Shown in pieces: positions 36,934 through 47,454 of a stretch of 64,000 bases of DNA. A model generated the notes under the pieces. It had not been told where the DNA came from, made no database searches, and worked only from the letters and a program-made list of their open reading frames with translations. Made by a program: the position numbers and the translations under genes. Within the stretch, counting starts at the first letter, position 1; every line of letters starts with the position of its first letter. This stretch comes from Deinococcus alpinitundrae (lineage in GTDB: Bacteria > Deinococcota > Deinococci > Deinococcales > Deinococcaceae), in the NCBI RefSeq assembly GCF_009982895.1, contig NZ_WXZL01000014.1, forward strand, positions 53,005-117,004, given 5' to 3'.

Positions 36934-36961
36934 AGGTCGCCGGGAGATGGCGGCCTTTTTT
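36934..36961 (+). terminator. Intrinsic terminator after ftsW
   Basis: AGGTCGCC (36934-36941) pairs with GGCGGCCT (36949-36956; one G-T pair), followed by a run of six T. It separates murD-ftsW from murG-ftsA. Confidence 0.85.
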
Positions 36962-37121
36962 GCAGCCTTTCGTTGATGGTTCTCGTCCAAGTTGACCCAG
37001 ATAAGCGCCTATTCTCAGTAGGTCAGTAGGACAAGAACCTCGCACCTGCTCACCGATGGGCGACGTTGCAGTGACACCGGTACGGACGCTCGACTGGCCC
37101 CCCCTGCTGGCCGCCGCTTGC

Positions 37122-37127
37122 TAGACT
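37122..37127 (+). promoter_or_regulatory. -10 box of the murG-ftsA unit
   Basis: TAGACT lies 7 nt before the murG ATG at 37135, in the gap after the ftsW terminator. No Shine-Dalgarno is present, so the transcript is probably leaderless. Confidence 0.6.
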
Positions 37128-37134
37128 TCCTCCA

Positions 37135-38229
37135 ATGAGCGAAGTCGTTTTGTCCACGGGCGGCACGGGTGGACACATCTATCCGGCAGTCGCCACCGCG
37201 CGCGAACTACTCTCGCGCGGCCATCAGGTGACCTTGCTGGGCCAGCGCGGCGGCATGGAGGAGCGCATCGCCGCCGAGCAGCAGCTCGACTTTTTCGGCG
37301 TGCAGGCAGGCAAGCTCGTTCGCGGCAATCAGGGCCGGGCCGATCCGCGCGAGCTGCTGCGGGCCGGAAGCGGGCTGGTCGAGGCCCGGCGCTGGCTGGG
37401 CCGCAACCGTCCGGCGGTGGTGGTGGGCTTCGGCGGGTTCGCCAGCTTGCCGGGGATCCTGGCCGCCCAGAGCCTGGGCATTCCCACCGTGCTGCACGAG
37501 CAGAATGCCCGCCTGGGCCTGACCCAGCGGCTGGCGGTGCGCCGCGCCAGGGCCGTCGGCACCGCGTATGCGGAAGTCGCCGGGCTGAGCGCACGCAAGG
37601 CCGTGCTGGTCGGCATGCCGGTTCGCGAGGAGCGCCTGGAGCGCTCGGAAGCACTGACCCGGCTGGGCCTCGATCCGCAGCGCCTGACCGTGTTCATCAT
37701 GGGCGGCTCGCAGGGCAGCCTGGCGCTCAACAACGTGCTGCCGGAAGTCCTGCGCGCCACCTTTCCCGGCGGCGAATCGGCCCACGGCCCCGTTCAGGTG
37801 CTGCACGCCTGCGGGCCGCGCTGGATCAGCAGCGTCGCGCCGCGCGTGGCCGATCTGGGGTGGTACACCGTCGAGGGGTATGTGGACGCGGTGGCGGCCT
37901 GGTCGGCGGCGGACCTGGCAATTACGCGGGCAGGCACCGGCACGCTGGCCGAGGCAGCGTATTACGGTGTGCCGACATTGATGGTGCCGCTGCCGGAATC
38001 CTCCGAAAATCACCAGCTGTTCAATGCCCGCGCAGTGGCCGCAGCGGGTGCGGGCGAGGTCGTCGAGCAGCCCAGCGTCTCGGCCCAGATGGGCGGGGCG
38101 GTGTTAGAGTGTTTGGAGCCGCAGCGCCGCCGCGCCATGCACAGCGCCGCCCTGGCCCGCAGTCCTGCGGGAGCCACCGGGCGGCTGACTGATCTGGTGC
38201 TGGCCCACGCCCGGCGAGAGGCCACATGA
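37135..38229 (+). CDS. murG: UDP-GlcNAc:undecaprenyl-PP-MurNAc-pentapeptide GlcNAc transferase
   Basis: 364 residues. It makes lipid II from lipid I at the inner face of the membrane. The glycine-rich G-loops STGGTGGHIYPAVATARELLSRG and VVGFGGFASLPGILAAQSLGIPTVLHEQNARLG are intact, as are FIMGGSQGSLALNN and the donor-binding ADLAITRAGTGTLAEAAYYGVPTLMVPLPES...NHQLFNA. It is the first gene of a five-gene unit with overlapping ends. Confidence 0.96.
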   Translation: MSEVVLSTGGTGGHIYPAVATARELLSRGHQVTLLGQRGGMEERIAAEQQLDFFGVQAGKLVRGNQGRADPRELLRAGSGLVEARRWLGRNRPAVVVGFGGFASLPGILAAQSLGIPTVLHEQNARLGLTQRLAVRRARAVGTAYAEVAGLSARKAVLVGMPVREERLERSEALTRLGLDPQRLTVFIMGGSQGSLALNNVLPEVLRATFPGGESAHGPVQVLHACGPRWISSVAPRVADLGWYTVEGYVDAVAAWSAADLAITRAGTGTLAEAAYYGVPTLMVPLPESSENHQLFNARAVAAAGAGEVVEQPSVSAQMGGAVLECLEPQRRRAMHSAALARSPAGATGRLTDLVLAHARREAT

Positions 38230-39719
38230 CCAACAGCAACGCCGCTTTGATTCCTTCCCCGCCCCCTGCTTCCGAAGTGGGCGTTTCAACTCCTGCCGTT
38301 CAACCTGCAGCCTTCCCCCAATCCACCGATCAGCCCACCCCGCCGCACTTTCACCTGATGGGCATCGGCGGCATCGGGCTGTCCGCCTTCGCCCGGCTGC
38401 TGAGGGCGCGCGGCTACCAGGTCAGCGGCTGCGACGAGCACCCCTCCGAGCTGACGGTCCAACTGGAGCGCGAGGGCATCGCGGTGGCCCACCACCACGA
38501 CCCGGCGCACGTTCACGGCGTTGATGTGCTGATCGCCTCGGAGGCCGTCAGCAAGGAACATCCCGAACTCAAAGCCGCCCGGCAGGCTGAAATCGAGGTG
38601 CGCCCGCGCATGGCGCTGCTGAGGGAACTGCTCTCGGCCTCGCCCTCCATCGGCGTGGTCGGTACCCACGGCAAGACAACCACCACCTCGATGATCGCCG
38701 TGGCGCTGATGGGCGCGGGCCTCGACCCGGCGGCGCTGGTCGGCGGCATCGTGCCGGAATTCGGTACTGAGCACAGTGGCAGCAACGCCCGCATCGGCAC
38801 GGGGCCGTTCGTCGCCGAGGTGGACGAGTCCGACCGCAACTTCCAGTACGCCGTCTGTCAGACCGCCGTGTTCACCAACGCCGAGGACGACCACGTGGGC
38901 GGAGCCGAGGGCAGCGAACTGGCGACCTACTGGAGCAGCGTCGAGGAGCAGCACGCAGCCTTTGCCCGCTTCGTGGGGCAGGCCGAGCGGGTGCTCTACT
39001 GCGCCGACTGGCCGGACCTGGGCAGCTTCGTGGTCGGTCACCCCAACGTGCTGTCTTACGGCACGCTGGCGGGCAGCACCTACCGGGCCGTGACCATCCG
39101 CCCCGACGAGTCCGGCACCAGCTTTGAGGTGACGCGGCGCGGCGCGACGTTGGGCGAGGCGCGGATCAACCTGCCCGGCACCCACAACGTGCTCAATGCC
39201 CTGGCGGCGCTGGCCGTCACCGACCTCTATGGCGGCGCGTTCGAACCTGCCGCCGCCGCGCTGGCCGCTTTCCGGGGACCGGGCCGCCGCTGGCAACACA
39301 TTGGCTTTCTCAGCGGCGCGCTGATTGTGGACGACTACGCCCACAACGCCACCAAGGTCGCCGCCGCCGTGCAGGCCGCGCGACAGACCGGGCGGCGGGT
39401 ACGGGTGGTGTTTCAGCCGCACCGCTACCTCAGAACCCAGCAGAGCTGGCCCCGGCTGGCCGAGAGCCTGATGAGCGCCGACGAAGTGCTGATTCTCGAT
39501 ATCGCCGCCGCGTCCGAGCCGCCCATCGAGGGCATTCACGCCACCCTTATCAGCGAGCGGCTGCGCCAGAACGGTCACAAGGCCGCCCGCTACTACCCGC
39601 GCCGCGAGGACGCCGTGACATATCTCCAGGGCAGCGCCGACCCTGGTGACATCATCGTGACGATGGGTGCGGGCGACGTGTGGAAGCTGGCGCGTGAGCT
39701 GGCCAAGGCTGCACCGTGA
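38226..39719 (+). CDS. murC: UDP-N-acetylmuramate-L-alanine ligase
   Basis: 497 residues. It attaches L-Ala to UDP-MurNAc. After a Pro-rich, less conserved head of about 38 residues come HFHLMGIGGIGLSAFARLLRARG, the ATP-binding IGVVGTHGKTTTTSMIA, FVAEVDESDRNF and DDYAHNATKVAAAVQAAR, all MurC motifs. It overlaps murG by 4 bp (ATGA) and murB by 4 bp (GTGA). The N-terminal extension is longer than in most MurC proteins. Confidence 0.95.
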   Translation: MTNSNAALIPSPPPASEVGVSTPAVQPAAFPQSTDQPTPPHFHLMGIGGIGLSAFARLLRARGYQVSGCDEHPSELTVQLEREGIAVAHHHDPAHVHGVDVLIASEAVSKEHPELKAARQAEIEVRPRMALLRELLSASPSIGVVGTHGKTTTTSMIAVALMGAGLDPAALVGGIVPEFGTEHSGSNARIGTGPFVAEVDESDRNFQYAVCQTAVFTNAEDDHVGGAEGSELATYWSSVEEQHAAFARFVGQAERVLYCADWPDLGSFVVGHPNVLSYGTLAGSTYRAVTIRPDESGTSFEVTRRGATLGEARINLPGTHNVLNALAALAVTDLYGGAFEPAAAALAAFRGPGRRWQHIGFLSGALIVDDYAHNATKVAAAVQAARQTGRRVRVVFQPHRYLRTQQSWPRLAESLMSADEVLILDIAAASEPPIEGIHATLISERLRQNGHKAARYYPRREDAVTYLQGSADPGDIIVTMGAGDVWKLARELAKAAP

Positions 39720-40591
39720 CGAGCGCCGCACCGAGTCGATCGGTCAGCGGCGCGAAAGTCGAGCGTCTGCCGCTCTCGCGCTTCACCACCCTGGGCGTCG
39801 GCGGCGAGGCCGAGTGCTGGACGGTGGCCGACCACGCTCAACTCAGCGAAGCCATGAGCGCGCCCTACCGCATCCTGGGCGGCGGCAGCAACCTGGTGGT
39901 GAGCGATGCGGGCTTGGAGGAGCGGGTCATCCGGCTGGGCGGCGAATTTGCCGAAACCGATCTGACCGCCGCCCCAGAGAGCATGCCCGAGCAGTTTGTC
40001 AGCGGCTGGGTGGGCGGCGGGGTGCCGCTGCCGGGGTTGCTGCGCAAGCTGCGCGGCCTGGGACTGTCGGGGTTGGAAGGCACGGTGGGTGTGCCCGCCC
40101 AGGTCGGCGGCGCGGTCTGGATGAATGCCGGAACCCGCTTCGGCGAGATGTTCGGCGGCTTGTTCGAGCTGGAGATCGCCACACCTGGTGGGGTGCGCCG
40201 CCTCTCCCCCGACGACCTGCCCTGGGGCTACCGCGACAGCGGCATCCCCAGAAACCACATCGTGACGCGGGTGCGCCTGAAACTCAGCCGCAGCACGCCG
40301 GAGGCGGTGGGCGCGAAGATGGAGCAGGCCGATCTGGCGCGCAAGGGCCAGCCCAAGATGCGCACGCCCGGCTGCGCCTTCAAGAACCCCGGCGGCGTCA
40401 GCGCGGGCAAGCTGATCGACGAAGCGGGCCTCAAGGGGATTCAGGTCGGCCAGGCCATGATCTCGCCGGAGCACGCCAACTTCATCGTCAACCTGGGCGG
40501 CGCGGCGGCCAGCGACGTTCACGCGCTGCTGACTCTGATCCGCCAGCGGGTGGGCGTGAACATGGAACTGGAGTACGAACTGTGGCCGTAA
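39716..40591 (+). CDS. murB: UDP-N-acetylenolpyruvoylglucosamine reductase
   Basis: 291 residues from a GTG overlapping murC (GTGA). It reduces UDP-GlcNAc-enolpyruvate to UDP-MurNAc using FAD and NADPH. Motifs are RFTTLGVGGEAECWTVAD, YRILGGGSNLVVSDAGLEERVI, LSGLEGTVGVPAQVGGAVWMNAGTRFGEMF and the C-terminal FKNPGGVSAGKLIDEAGLKGI...SPEHANFIVN. The Ser of the type II active site is not clearly placed; GGVSAGKLI fits it. Confidence 0.95.
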   Translation: MTSAAPSRSVSGAKVERLPLSRFTTLGVGGEAECWTVADHAQLSEAMSAPYRILGGGSNLVVSDAGLEERVIRLGGEFAETDLTAAPESMPEQFVSGWVGGGVPLPGLLRKLRGLGLSGLEGTVGVPAQVGGAVWMNAGTRFGEMFGGLFELEIATPGGVRRLSPDDLPWGYRDSGIPRNHIVTRVRLKLSRSTPEAVGAKMEQADLARKGQPKMRTPGCAFKNPGGVSAGKLIDEAGLKGIQVGQAMISPEHANFIVNLGGAAASDVHALLTLIRQRVGVNMELEYELWP

Positions 40592-41399
40592 AGCCGCTGC
40601 CGCCCGCTTTGCCCCAGGCACTCGGAACACCGGCACGCGGGACCCAGACCTTCAGCCCTGCACCCTTCGACCTGGCCCGCAGGCGCGCGCCGCAGATCGC
40701 GCCCATCCCAGCGCCTCCCCAGCCGTCAGCCCAGCTGCCGAGCGTGCCGCCCGACGCGCCGCTGCCGCGCCGCCGTTTCTGGCAGCAGTACGGGGTGTTC
40801 CTGAGCGTGATTCTCTCGGCCCTGATTCTCGCCGGGGGAGGCTTTGCCCTGTGGCGTTATCTGCCGATCAGGACGGTGCAGATCAGCGGCAACCGCCACC
40901 TCTCCAGTCTGGAAGTCAAGCGGCTCGCGGGCCTGAGCGGCGAGCGGCCCTTCGGCTGGGCGTATTACGGCGCGTGGCGGGCCGGAGCGCTGCGCGACAA
41001 CGCCTGGGTGGCCTCGGCCCAGCTTACCCGCGTCTTTCCCGACCGGGTCGAGGTGCATCTCAGCGAGCGCGTGCCGGTGGCCCAGGTGCGCGCCCGCAGC
41101 GGAGCGCTCAGCGTCATCGCTGCCGACGGCACCGTGCTGCCGGGGGCCGCCCCCACCGGCCCCATCATTTCCGGCTGGGGACCCGACCGCACCGCTGACG
41201 CCCTGTTCGCGGCGCGGGCGTTGGCGCGTTACAATGTTGAGTCAGTGACGTATACACCAACCGGTATCACGGTGCAAACCAATCAAGGCACCATCTGGAG
41301 CGGCGACCGGGCACTGCTGCTCAAGTATGGTCAGGCCATCGAAACCCAGGCCCAAGGGGGCCGTATCAATTTATATCCGTGGGGAGTGAGCGTCCAGAG

Positions 41400-41403
<4 letters not shown>
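40582..41403 (+). CDS. ftsQ: Cell division protein FtsQ/DivIB with POTRA domain
   Basis: 273 residues from GTG 40582, inside the last codons of murB (10-bp overlap). A long Pro/Ala-rich cytoplasmic head (about 65 residues) is followed by a single membrane helix (FLSVILSALILAGGGFALWRYL) and the POTRA domain starting PIRTVQISGNRHLSSLEVKRLAGLSGERPFGW. The FtsQ domain follows (VASAQLTRVFPDRVEVHLSERVPVAQV...GALSVIAADGTVLPG). It organises the divisome in the periplasm with FtsL/FtsB. The reading frame further upstream is a shadow of murC/murB. It overlaps ftsA by 4 bp. Confidence 0.92.
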
Positions 41404-42782
<1,379 letters not shown>

Positions 42783-42788
42783 AGCCGT

Positions 42789-42854
42789 CTGGGCAAGCAG
42801 TTTGCCCAGCCCAGCTCCGCAAGACCACGCAGCGCGCCGATATTCAGGCGCGCT
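42789..42854. terminator. Two consecutive hairpins after ftsA
   Basis: CTGGGCAA/TTGCCCAG (42789-42796, 42802-42809) and AGCGCGCC/GGCGCGCT (42831-42838, 42847-42854). They close the ftsA transcript and also face the convergent HAD gene. The T-runs are short (GTTTC). Confidence 0.65.
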
Positions 42855-42887
42855 GTTTCAACGTTGCCCGCATGCCTCGGCGCTGGC

Positions 42888-43511
42888 CTACACCTCCACC
42901 CCCAGTGCCGCCAGATCGGCCTGAAGTTGCGGGGCCGAGACGTACTGCACCGCCCGCATCCCGGTGCGGCGCGCCGCCTCCACGTTCTGAATGCGGTCGT
43001 CGATCATCACGGCCCGGTCTGCCGGAACGTGGGCAAGCTGCACTCCGAGGCGGTAAATCACCGGGTTGGGCTTCATCACGCCGAGGTAGCAGGAGGTGAA
43101 AAAGCCCTGCAAGAATTCGTCCAGCTTGAAGGTGTCGATGCGGTGGGCGTTGAGGTCGAAGCCCTCATTGTTGAGCGCGTACATCCGGTGGTGATTTGAA
43201 AGCTGGCGGGCCAGGTCCAGCGTCGGCGGGTAGGGGCGGCTCTGGGCATACATGGCGGCGCGAAAATCGTCCTTGCTGAATTCGCGCGCCTCAAAGAACA
43301 CCGTCTGATCGAGGTATTCGTCGAGCGTCACGCGGCCCAGTTCGAGTTCGGGGGCTACCAGCTTGTGGCGCTCACTGAAATCGCTGGCATCGAGGCCGAA
43401 GCGCTCGACCACCCCAGCCCGCTGGTCGCGGTCCCAGCCGTTGGTGAGCAGCACGCCGCCGATATCCCAGAAGAGGGTAAAGGCGGGCGCGGTAGATCTG
43501 GTGTTGGTCAT
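42888..43511 (-). CDS. HAD-superfamily hydrolase
   Basis: 207 residues. HAD motif I is FTLFWDIGGVLLTNGW (the nucleophile Asp; the second Asp is replaced by Gly, as in many DxGGVL members). Motif II is MYALNNEGFDLN (Asn in place of the usual Ser/Thr), motif III is the Lys in YLGVMKPNPVIYRL, and motif IV is RAVMIDDRIQNVEAARRTGMRAVQY. The cap is the short helical C1 type. The substrate is unknown. TAGGCT ends 6 nt before the ATG (leaderless). Confidence 0.9.
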   Translation of the reverse strand: MTNTRSTAPAFTLFWDIGGVLLTNGWDRDQRAGVVERFGLDASDFSERHKLVAPELELGRVTLDEYLDQTVFFEAREFSKDDFRAAMYAQSRPYPPTLDLARQLSNHHRMYALNNEGFDLNAHRIDTFKLDEFLQGFFTSCYLGVMKPNPVIYRLGVQLAHVPADRAVMIDDRIQNVEAARRTGMRAVQYVSAPQLQADLAALGVEV

Positions 43512-43615
43512 GGACCCAGCCTACGCCTGCCAGAGCCACCATCCGGCACGCTCGCGTCACTCGCCGGGTTGCCCTTGCTGCCCAACGGGTGACGGGCACG
43601 GGCAAACAAAGCGGC

Positions 43616-43652
43616 GAACGGCCTGCTCCTCACAACTGGGAGCAGGCCGTTC
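43616..43652 (-). terminator. Long hairpin downstream of a decayed gene
   Basis: GAACGGCCTGCTC (43616-43628) pairs perfectly with GAGCAGGCCGTTC (43640-43652) over an 11-nt loop, just after the stop of the minus-strand pseudogene. Confidence 0.7.
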
Positions 43653-43667
43653 AACGTTGCAGGGAGT

Positions 43668-44339
43668 TCAGTTATCGGCCAGATAAGTCAGGGTCAGTTT
43701 GGGACGGTTGGTGGTGTTGGCCGGGTTGCCGCTGAAGCTGTACGCCTGACTGGCGACGAACGGCGCAGCGGTGATGTTGGCGAAGCGTACCGGATACTGC
43801 GGTAAGGTGTTTTGCGTGGCGCGGGCCGCCCAGTCGGATTTGACTCTGCCCAGCACGTCAGCGTTCATCAGTGTGCCGTTAAGAGGTTGCAGTTCGTTCA
43901 TCGGCAGCAGTTTGCTGAGGTCCACGGCGTGCCGTACGCCAGGCCCTGCACCGTCAGTTTCCTTGCCCCGATATTGAGGGGGATGTACACAGCACACCGA
44001 CGTACGCAGCCGAGGGCTAGATCTTGAAGTCGGCGGCCAGGATATTGGCAGGCTGCCCAGGTCGAAGATGAGGTCGGCAGTCTGGGTGCTGTTAAGGGCG
44101 TCGCCGATGGTCAGGCTGAGGGTGAGGGGCGTGACGATGTAAATGCCTGCCAGAAGACCGACCGAGATGCCTACATCTCGACTGAAATCGCTGTAATGCA
44201 TTTCGTTGAGGTTCCTGACCTATGTACTGAAGCTGGCGTTGTACTGCGAGGTCAGGAAGACCCCCGCCGCCCTCTCGACTGTGGTGGAGAGGTAATGGCT
44301 GTGGGTCTGGGCGGCCATCGCCAGCGTGCCCAGCACCAT
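43668..44339 (-). pseudogene. Decayed secreted-protein gene
   Basis: A minus-strand gene starts at ATG 44339 with GGAGG upstream and a signal-like start (MVLGTLAMAAQTHSH). It is interrupted by a stop at about 44220 and then continues in another frame (SLTIGDALNSTQTADLIFDLGSLP). A third frame then carries a plausible strand AVYIPLNIGARKLTVQGLAYGTPW. Finally it returns to a frame ending FANITAAPFVASQAYSFSGN, then NRPKLTLTYLADN. The ending resembles the last strand of DNRLRE/lectin-like surface modules. At least two frame changes and one stop make a functional product unlikely. Confidence 0.6.
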
Positions 44340-45322
44340 ATACCTCCGTGGGCAAGCAGCCCCAAAAGCGCTTCCAGGTGGGGGCCGTTGCTGGCTCACC
44401 GCCTCGATCAAGGCAGGAGGTCCGCCAGTCGGGGTGTACAAATCGCCGCCGAGATCCTGGGCTTTTAGCGGGCGTAAGGTCAGTTCAGAGAGGCCGCTGC
44501 CTGGCCCTAGCACCGAGCGGCTGCTGACGATCATAGGCGGCCCGGCGCGGGAGTGGGCCAGTGTCGTTAGCACCCGCCGCGACTCAGCATCGGCCGCTTC
44601 CCAGTCGTCGAGCAATGGCACAGGTGCCCAGAAGCGTCAGCCAGTCGGCAGCCGACACAGGAAGCGTACACAGAGACCTCAACGGTAACAGCAGTGGCTC
44701 CAGGGTCTGGAAGGCGTAGCCCGGAGCGCCCCAGGAGACCTGGCTGGCCACCTCGCGCTGAGGCCCGTAGTAGGTCCGATTTGCTCAGACCTCCCGCGCC
44801 GCAGACTCACAGAGTTTCGCCGCACCTGACTTGATTCAGGCGGGACAGTTCGTGGCGGCGGCCCAGCAGCGGCGTCGTGCGGCGTCAGGGTCAGGCCCAG
44901 CTCACGCGCTTCCTGCTCGGTCAGGTGGGTGTCTGGGTGCTGGGCGGCGCTGAGCAGGCTGTGAAGTTCGCGCAGCAACTCGGGCGACAGCAGCATCGCA
45001 GCGATCAAGCGGTAAGCGAAGGCCACCGCCTGAACCGCCGCCAGATCGCCCGCCGTTAGCGCTTCTCGCAGCGCCTGCGCGTCGCAGGGAAGAACCGTGT
45101 AGAGGTGAGTTTCCCTAGCCTCGAACAGCCCGGTGCAACTGCGCCACTGCCACCGGCCAAGCTGTTCATGAAATCGGCGGCATCGGGCCAGAAGTGCTGG
45201 GCCACCCGGCGGCGCAGTTGCGTGCCCGAGAGGCACAGGTACACCAGCAGCAGCGGCTTTTCACGCTTGAAGTCCAGCTCACTGAGCTTGAGCTGGCCCA
45301 GCGTCACCAAGCGCGGCGGCAT
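44340..45322 (-). pseudogene. Decayed BTAD/AAA-type transcriptional regulator
   Basis: The N-terminal frame from ATG 45322 reads LVTLGQLKLSELDFKREKPLLLVYLCLSG, then RRVAQHFWPDAAD, the winged-helix plus BTAD opening of SARP/LTTR-size regulators. It shifts frame near 45150, where FEARETHLYTVLPCDAQALREALTAGDL continues the same protein. It then shifts again before LLGRRHELSRLNQVR and resumes later with LLDDWEAADAESRRVLTTLAHSR, a Walker B-like ATPase segment. No Walker A is readable. TAAGCT lies 5 nt before the ATG, so the old promoter survives. Confidence 0.75.
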
Positions 45323-45372
45323 ATCCCAGCTTAGCGGTTGACCGCCGCGAAAGGCGGACGCGGCCCGGCTGC

Positions 45373-45378
45373 TATACT
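45373..45378 (+). promoter_or_regulatory. -10 box of the cysS leader transcript
   Basis: TATACT ends 6 nt before the ATG of the Cys-rich leader ORF, so the transcript would start at the ATG. No clear -35 is seen. Confidence 0.65.
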
Positions 45379-45384
45379 CGGGCC

Positions 45385-45444
45385 ATGTTCCGCTCGCCCG
45401 CTTTCTTCATCTCGTGTTGTCCGCGCTGCGGGTGTCGACGGTAG
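45385..45444 (+). CDS. Cysteine-rich leader peptide of cysS
   Basis: A 19-codon ORF, MFRSPAFFISCCPRCGCRR, ends in TAG. Four of its last nine codons are Cys (TGT TGT, TGC, TGT), which is far above expectation for a random peptide and is exactly the amino acid charged by the downstream enzyme. Its ATG follows TATACT by 6 nt (leaderless). An intrinsic terminator starts 20 nt after its stop and cysS begins about 100 nt after. GGGTGTCG (45430-45437), which overlaps the last Cys codons, is complementary to CGACCCC (45473-45479) in the terminator. A ribosome stalled at the TGT TGT pair could therefore allow antitermination. Confidence 0.75.
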   Translation: MFRSPAFFISCCPRCGCRR

Positions 45445-45463
45445 CTGCCGCATTGTTGTGCTG

Positions 45464-45499
45464 CCGCCGCCGCGACCCCGAGTCGGCAGGCGGTTTTTT
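45464..45499 (+). terminator. Attenuator terminator before cysS
   Basis: CCGCC (45464-45468) pairs with GGCGG (45489-45493), with an inner CGAC/GTCG stem and GC-rich pairs between. It is followed by six T (45494-45499), 48 nt before the cysS start. Confidence 0.8.
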
Positions 45500-45546
45500 G
45501 TGCTTTCTCACATTGACTCTCCCGCTTTCCCCTGCCCGGAGGCTTC

Positions 45547-47070
45547 ATGAATCCAGCCGAATCAGATTCCGCCGCGACCCCAATCCCCGATCCCGCCTTC
45601 AGCGCACTGTTTCCTGATCTGAGCTGGCCGGACATCAATCTGCACGACTCGATGCAGCGCCAGAAAGTCAAATTCGAAGCGGGCACGCCGGGCAAAGTCG
45701 GCATGTACTTGTGCGGACCCACCGTCTACAGTGACGCCCACCTGGGCCACGCCAAGAAGGAAGTGGCCTTTGACGTGATCCGGCGCTATCTGACCCACCG
45801 AGGCTACTCGGTGCGCTACGTCAGCAACATCACCGACGTTGGCCATCTCCAGAACGACGCCGACGAGGGCGAGGACAAGATCGCCCGCCGCGCCGCGCTG
45901 GAAAAGCTGGAACCGATGGAGGTGGCCGAGAAGTACTACTGGAGCTTCATGGACGACATGGGTCGGCTGGGCGTGCAGCGGCCCAGTATCCAGCCGCGTG
46001 CCACCGGTCACATCACCGAGCAGATCGAACTGATTGAGGAACTGATCGCCAGAGGCCACGCCTACGCGGCGGGCGGCAGCGTCTACTTCGACGTGCGCAG
46101 CTGGCCCGAGTACGGCAAGCTCTCGGGCCGCAAGCTCGACGATCAGGAGGAGGGCACCCGCGAGGCGGTGCGCGGCGAGAAGCGTGACGCCCGCGATTTT
46201 GCGCTGTGGAAGAACGCCGAGACCGGGCACATCATGCGCTGGAATTCGCCGTGGGGCGAGGGCTTTCCCGGCTGGCACATCGAATGCTCGGCCATGAGCC
46301 TCAAGTACCTGGGCGAGAACTTCGACATTCACGGCGGCGGCCTCGATCTGGAATTCCCGCATCACGAGGCCGAGATCGCCCAGGCCGAAGCAGCGGGCCA
46401 CGGCTTTGCCCGCTACTGGATGCACAACAACATGCTGACCATCGGCAACGAGAAGATGAGCAAGAGCAAGGGCAACTTCACGACCCTCAAGGATTTGTTC
46501 GAGCGGGTCGATCCGCAGGTCATCCGGTTTTTGCTGGTGGGCAGCCACTACCGCTCGATTACCGAGATGAGCGAGGAGGCGTTCGTCAGCGCCCAGAACG
46601 GCTACCGAAGGTTGCATGACGCGCTGAGCGAGATCGAGCGCCGCCTGCCGACTGCCCCAGATCGCCCCGACGCCCTCTCGGCAAAAGTCGCCGGGCACGT
46701 ACAGACGTTCGAGAATGCCATGAGCGACGACTTCAACACACCGCGCGCCGTGGCAGCGCTGTTTAACCTGACGAGCGACGTAAATGCAGCCCTGGCAGCG
46801 GGCGAGGTGGGACGCTCAGCTCTGGCGCAGGCGCAGGCGGCTTACCGGGAACTCGGCGGACAGGTGCTGGGCCTCTTCGCGGCGGGGGCAGCAATCGGTG
46901 CAGCCGACGACACCGCCCTGGTCAGCACCTTGATGGACGTGGTGCTGGAAGCCCGGCAGCACTACCGCCTCAGCAAGCAGTATGCCCAGAGTGATGCCCT
47001 GCGCGGCAAGCTGGCCGAGGTCGGCGTGACGGTGGAAGACACCAAGAACGGAGCACGCTGGAAACGTTAA
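45547..47070 (+). CDS. cysS: Cysteinyl-tRNA synthetase
   Basis: 507 residues; CGGAGG precedes the ATG. The class I HIGH-like box is in [30 protein letters not shown], whose Cys is a zinc ligand. [44 protein letters not shown] is the CysRS zinc and substrate signature, and [13 protein letters not shown] is the KMSKS box. The first 30 residues are a variable extension. It charges tRNA-Cys in the cytoplasm. The upstream leader peptide and terminator indicate control by Cys-tRNA charging. Confidence 0.97.
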   Translation: MNPAESDSAATPIPDPAFSALFPDLSWPDINLHDSMQRQKVKFEAGTPGKVGMYLCGPTVYSDAHLGHAKKEVAFDVIRRYLTHRGYSVRYVSNITDVGHLQNDADEGEDKIARRAALEKLEPMEVAEKYYWSFMDDMGRLGVQRPSIQPRATGHITEQIELIEELIARGHAYAAGGSVYFDVRSWPEYGKLSGRKLDDQEEGTREAVRGEKRDARDFALWKNAETGHIMRWNSPWGEGFPGWHIECSAMSLKYLGENFDIHGGGLDLEFPHHEAEIAQAEAAGHGFARYWMHNNMLTIGNEKMSKSKGNFTTLKDLFERVDPQVIRFLLVGSHYRSITEMSEEAFVSAQNGYRRLHDALSEIERRLPTAPDRPDALSAKVAGHVQTFENAMSDDFNTPRAVAALFNLTSDVNAALAAGEVGRSALAQAQAAYRELGGQVLGLFAAGAAIGAADDTALVSTLMDVVLEARQHYRLSKQYAQSDALRGKLAEVGVTVEDTKNGARWKR

Positions 47071-47454
47071 GCCGCCGAAAACAGGTTGTCATACGGTTGC
47101 CGTTCAATTCGTTCCAAAAATGGAAGGCCACGATTTCCATCACTCCTTTCCCGGCAACCGATTTTTCCTCCTCCCCTTCCTGGGGCCAAACGGACTGTCA
47201 TCGTGGGCAGCTCCTGTATAGGGCGACTCCTCTCCATGAGGACGCCTGCCTACTGGTCGGGTCAACCGTTCTCTCATCAGGGATTGACCGAAATCCCTGT
47301 CAGAAACCTGGAAGAGGCCCCGAGTAAGCTGACCCTTGAGCGTTGTCCCCCCAGATGCTTGAACGCTCGTCTTCCCTCCAAACAGGTCAGGCCCGCCGCC
47401 CCCCCGGTGGGCCTGATCACTTTTGCTCACCGCAGGCACGCTTGCCTGAAAGCC
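47071..47454. other. Intergenic stretch with terminator hairpin, no gene seen
   Basis: About 380 bp between cysS and the convergent response-regulator gene. Short frames exist on both strands without family features. AGGCCCGCC/GGTGGGCCT (47389-47397 and 47406-47414, one G-T pair) followed by GATCACTTTT is a plausible plus-strand terminator. Confidence 0.45.

Noticed and set aside
39667..40581. N-terminal extension of ftsQ through murB
   Set aside because: It is a shadow frame of murC/murB; the GTG at 40582 fits the operon overlap and FtsQ length.
45445..45546. T-box riboswitch before cysS
   Set aside because: No T-box consensus and only about 160 nt of leader; the Cys-rich ORF explains the terminator better.
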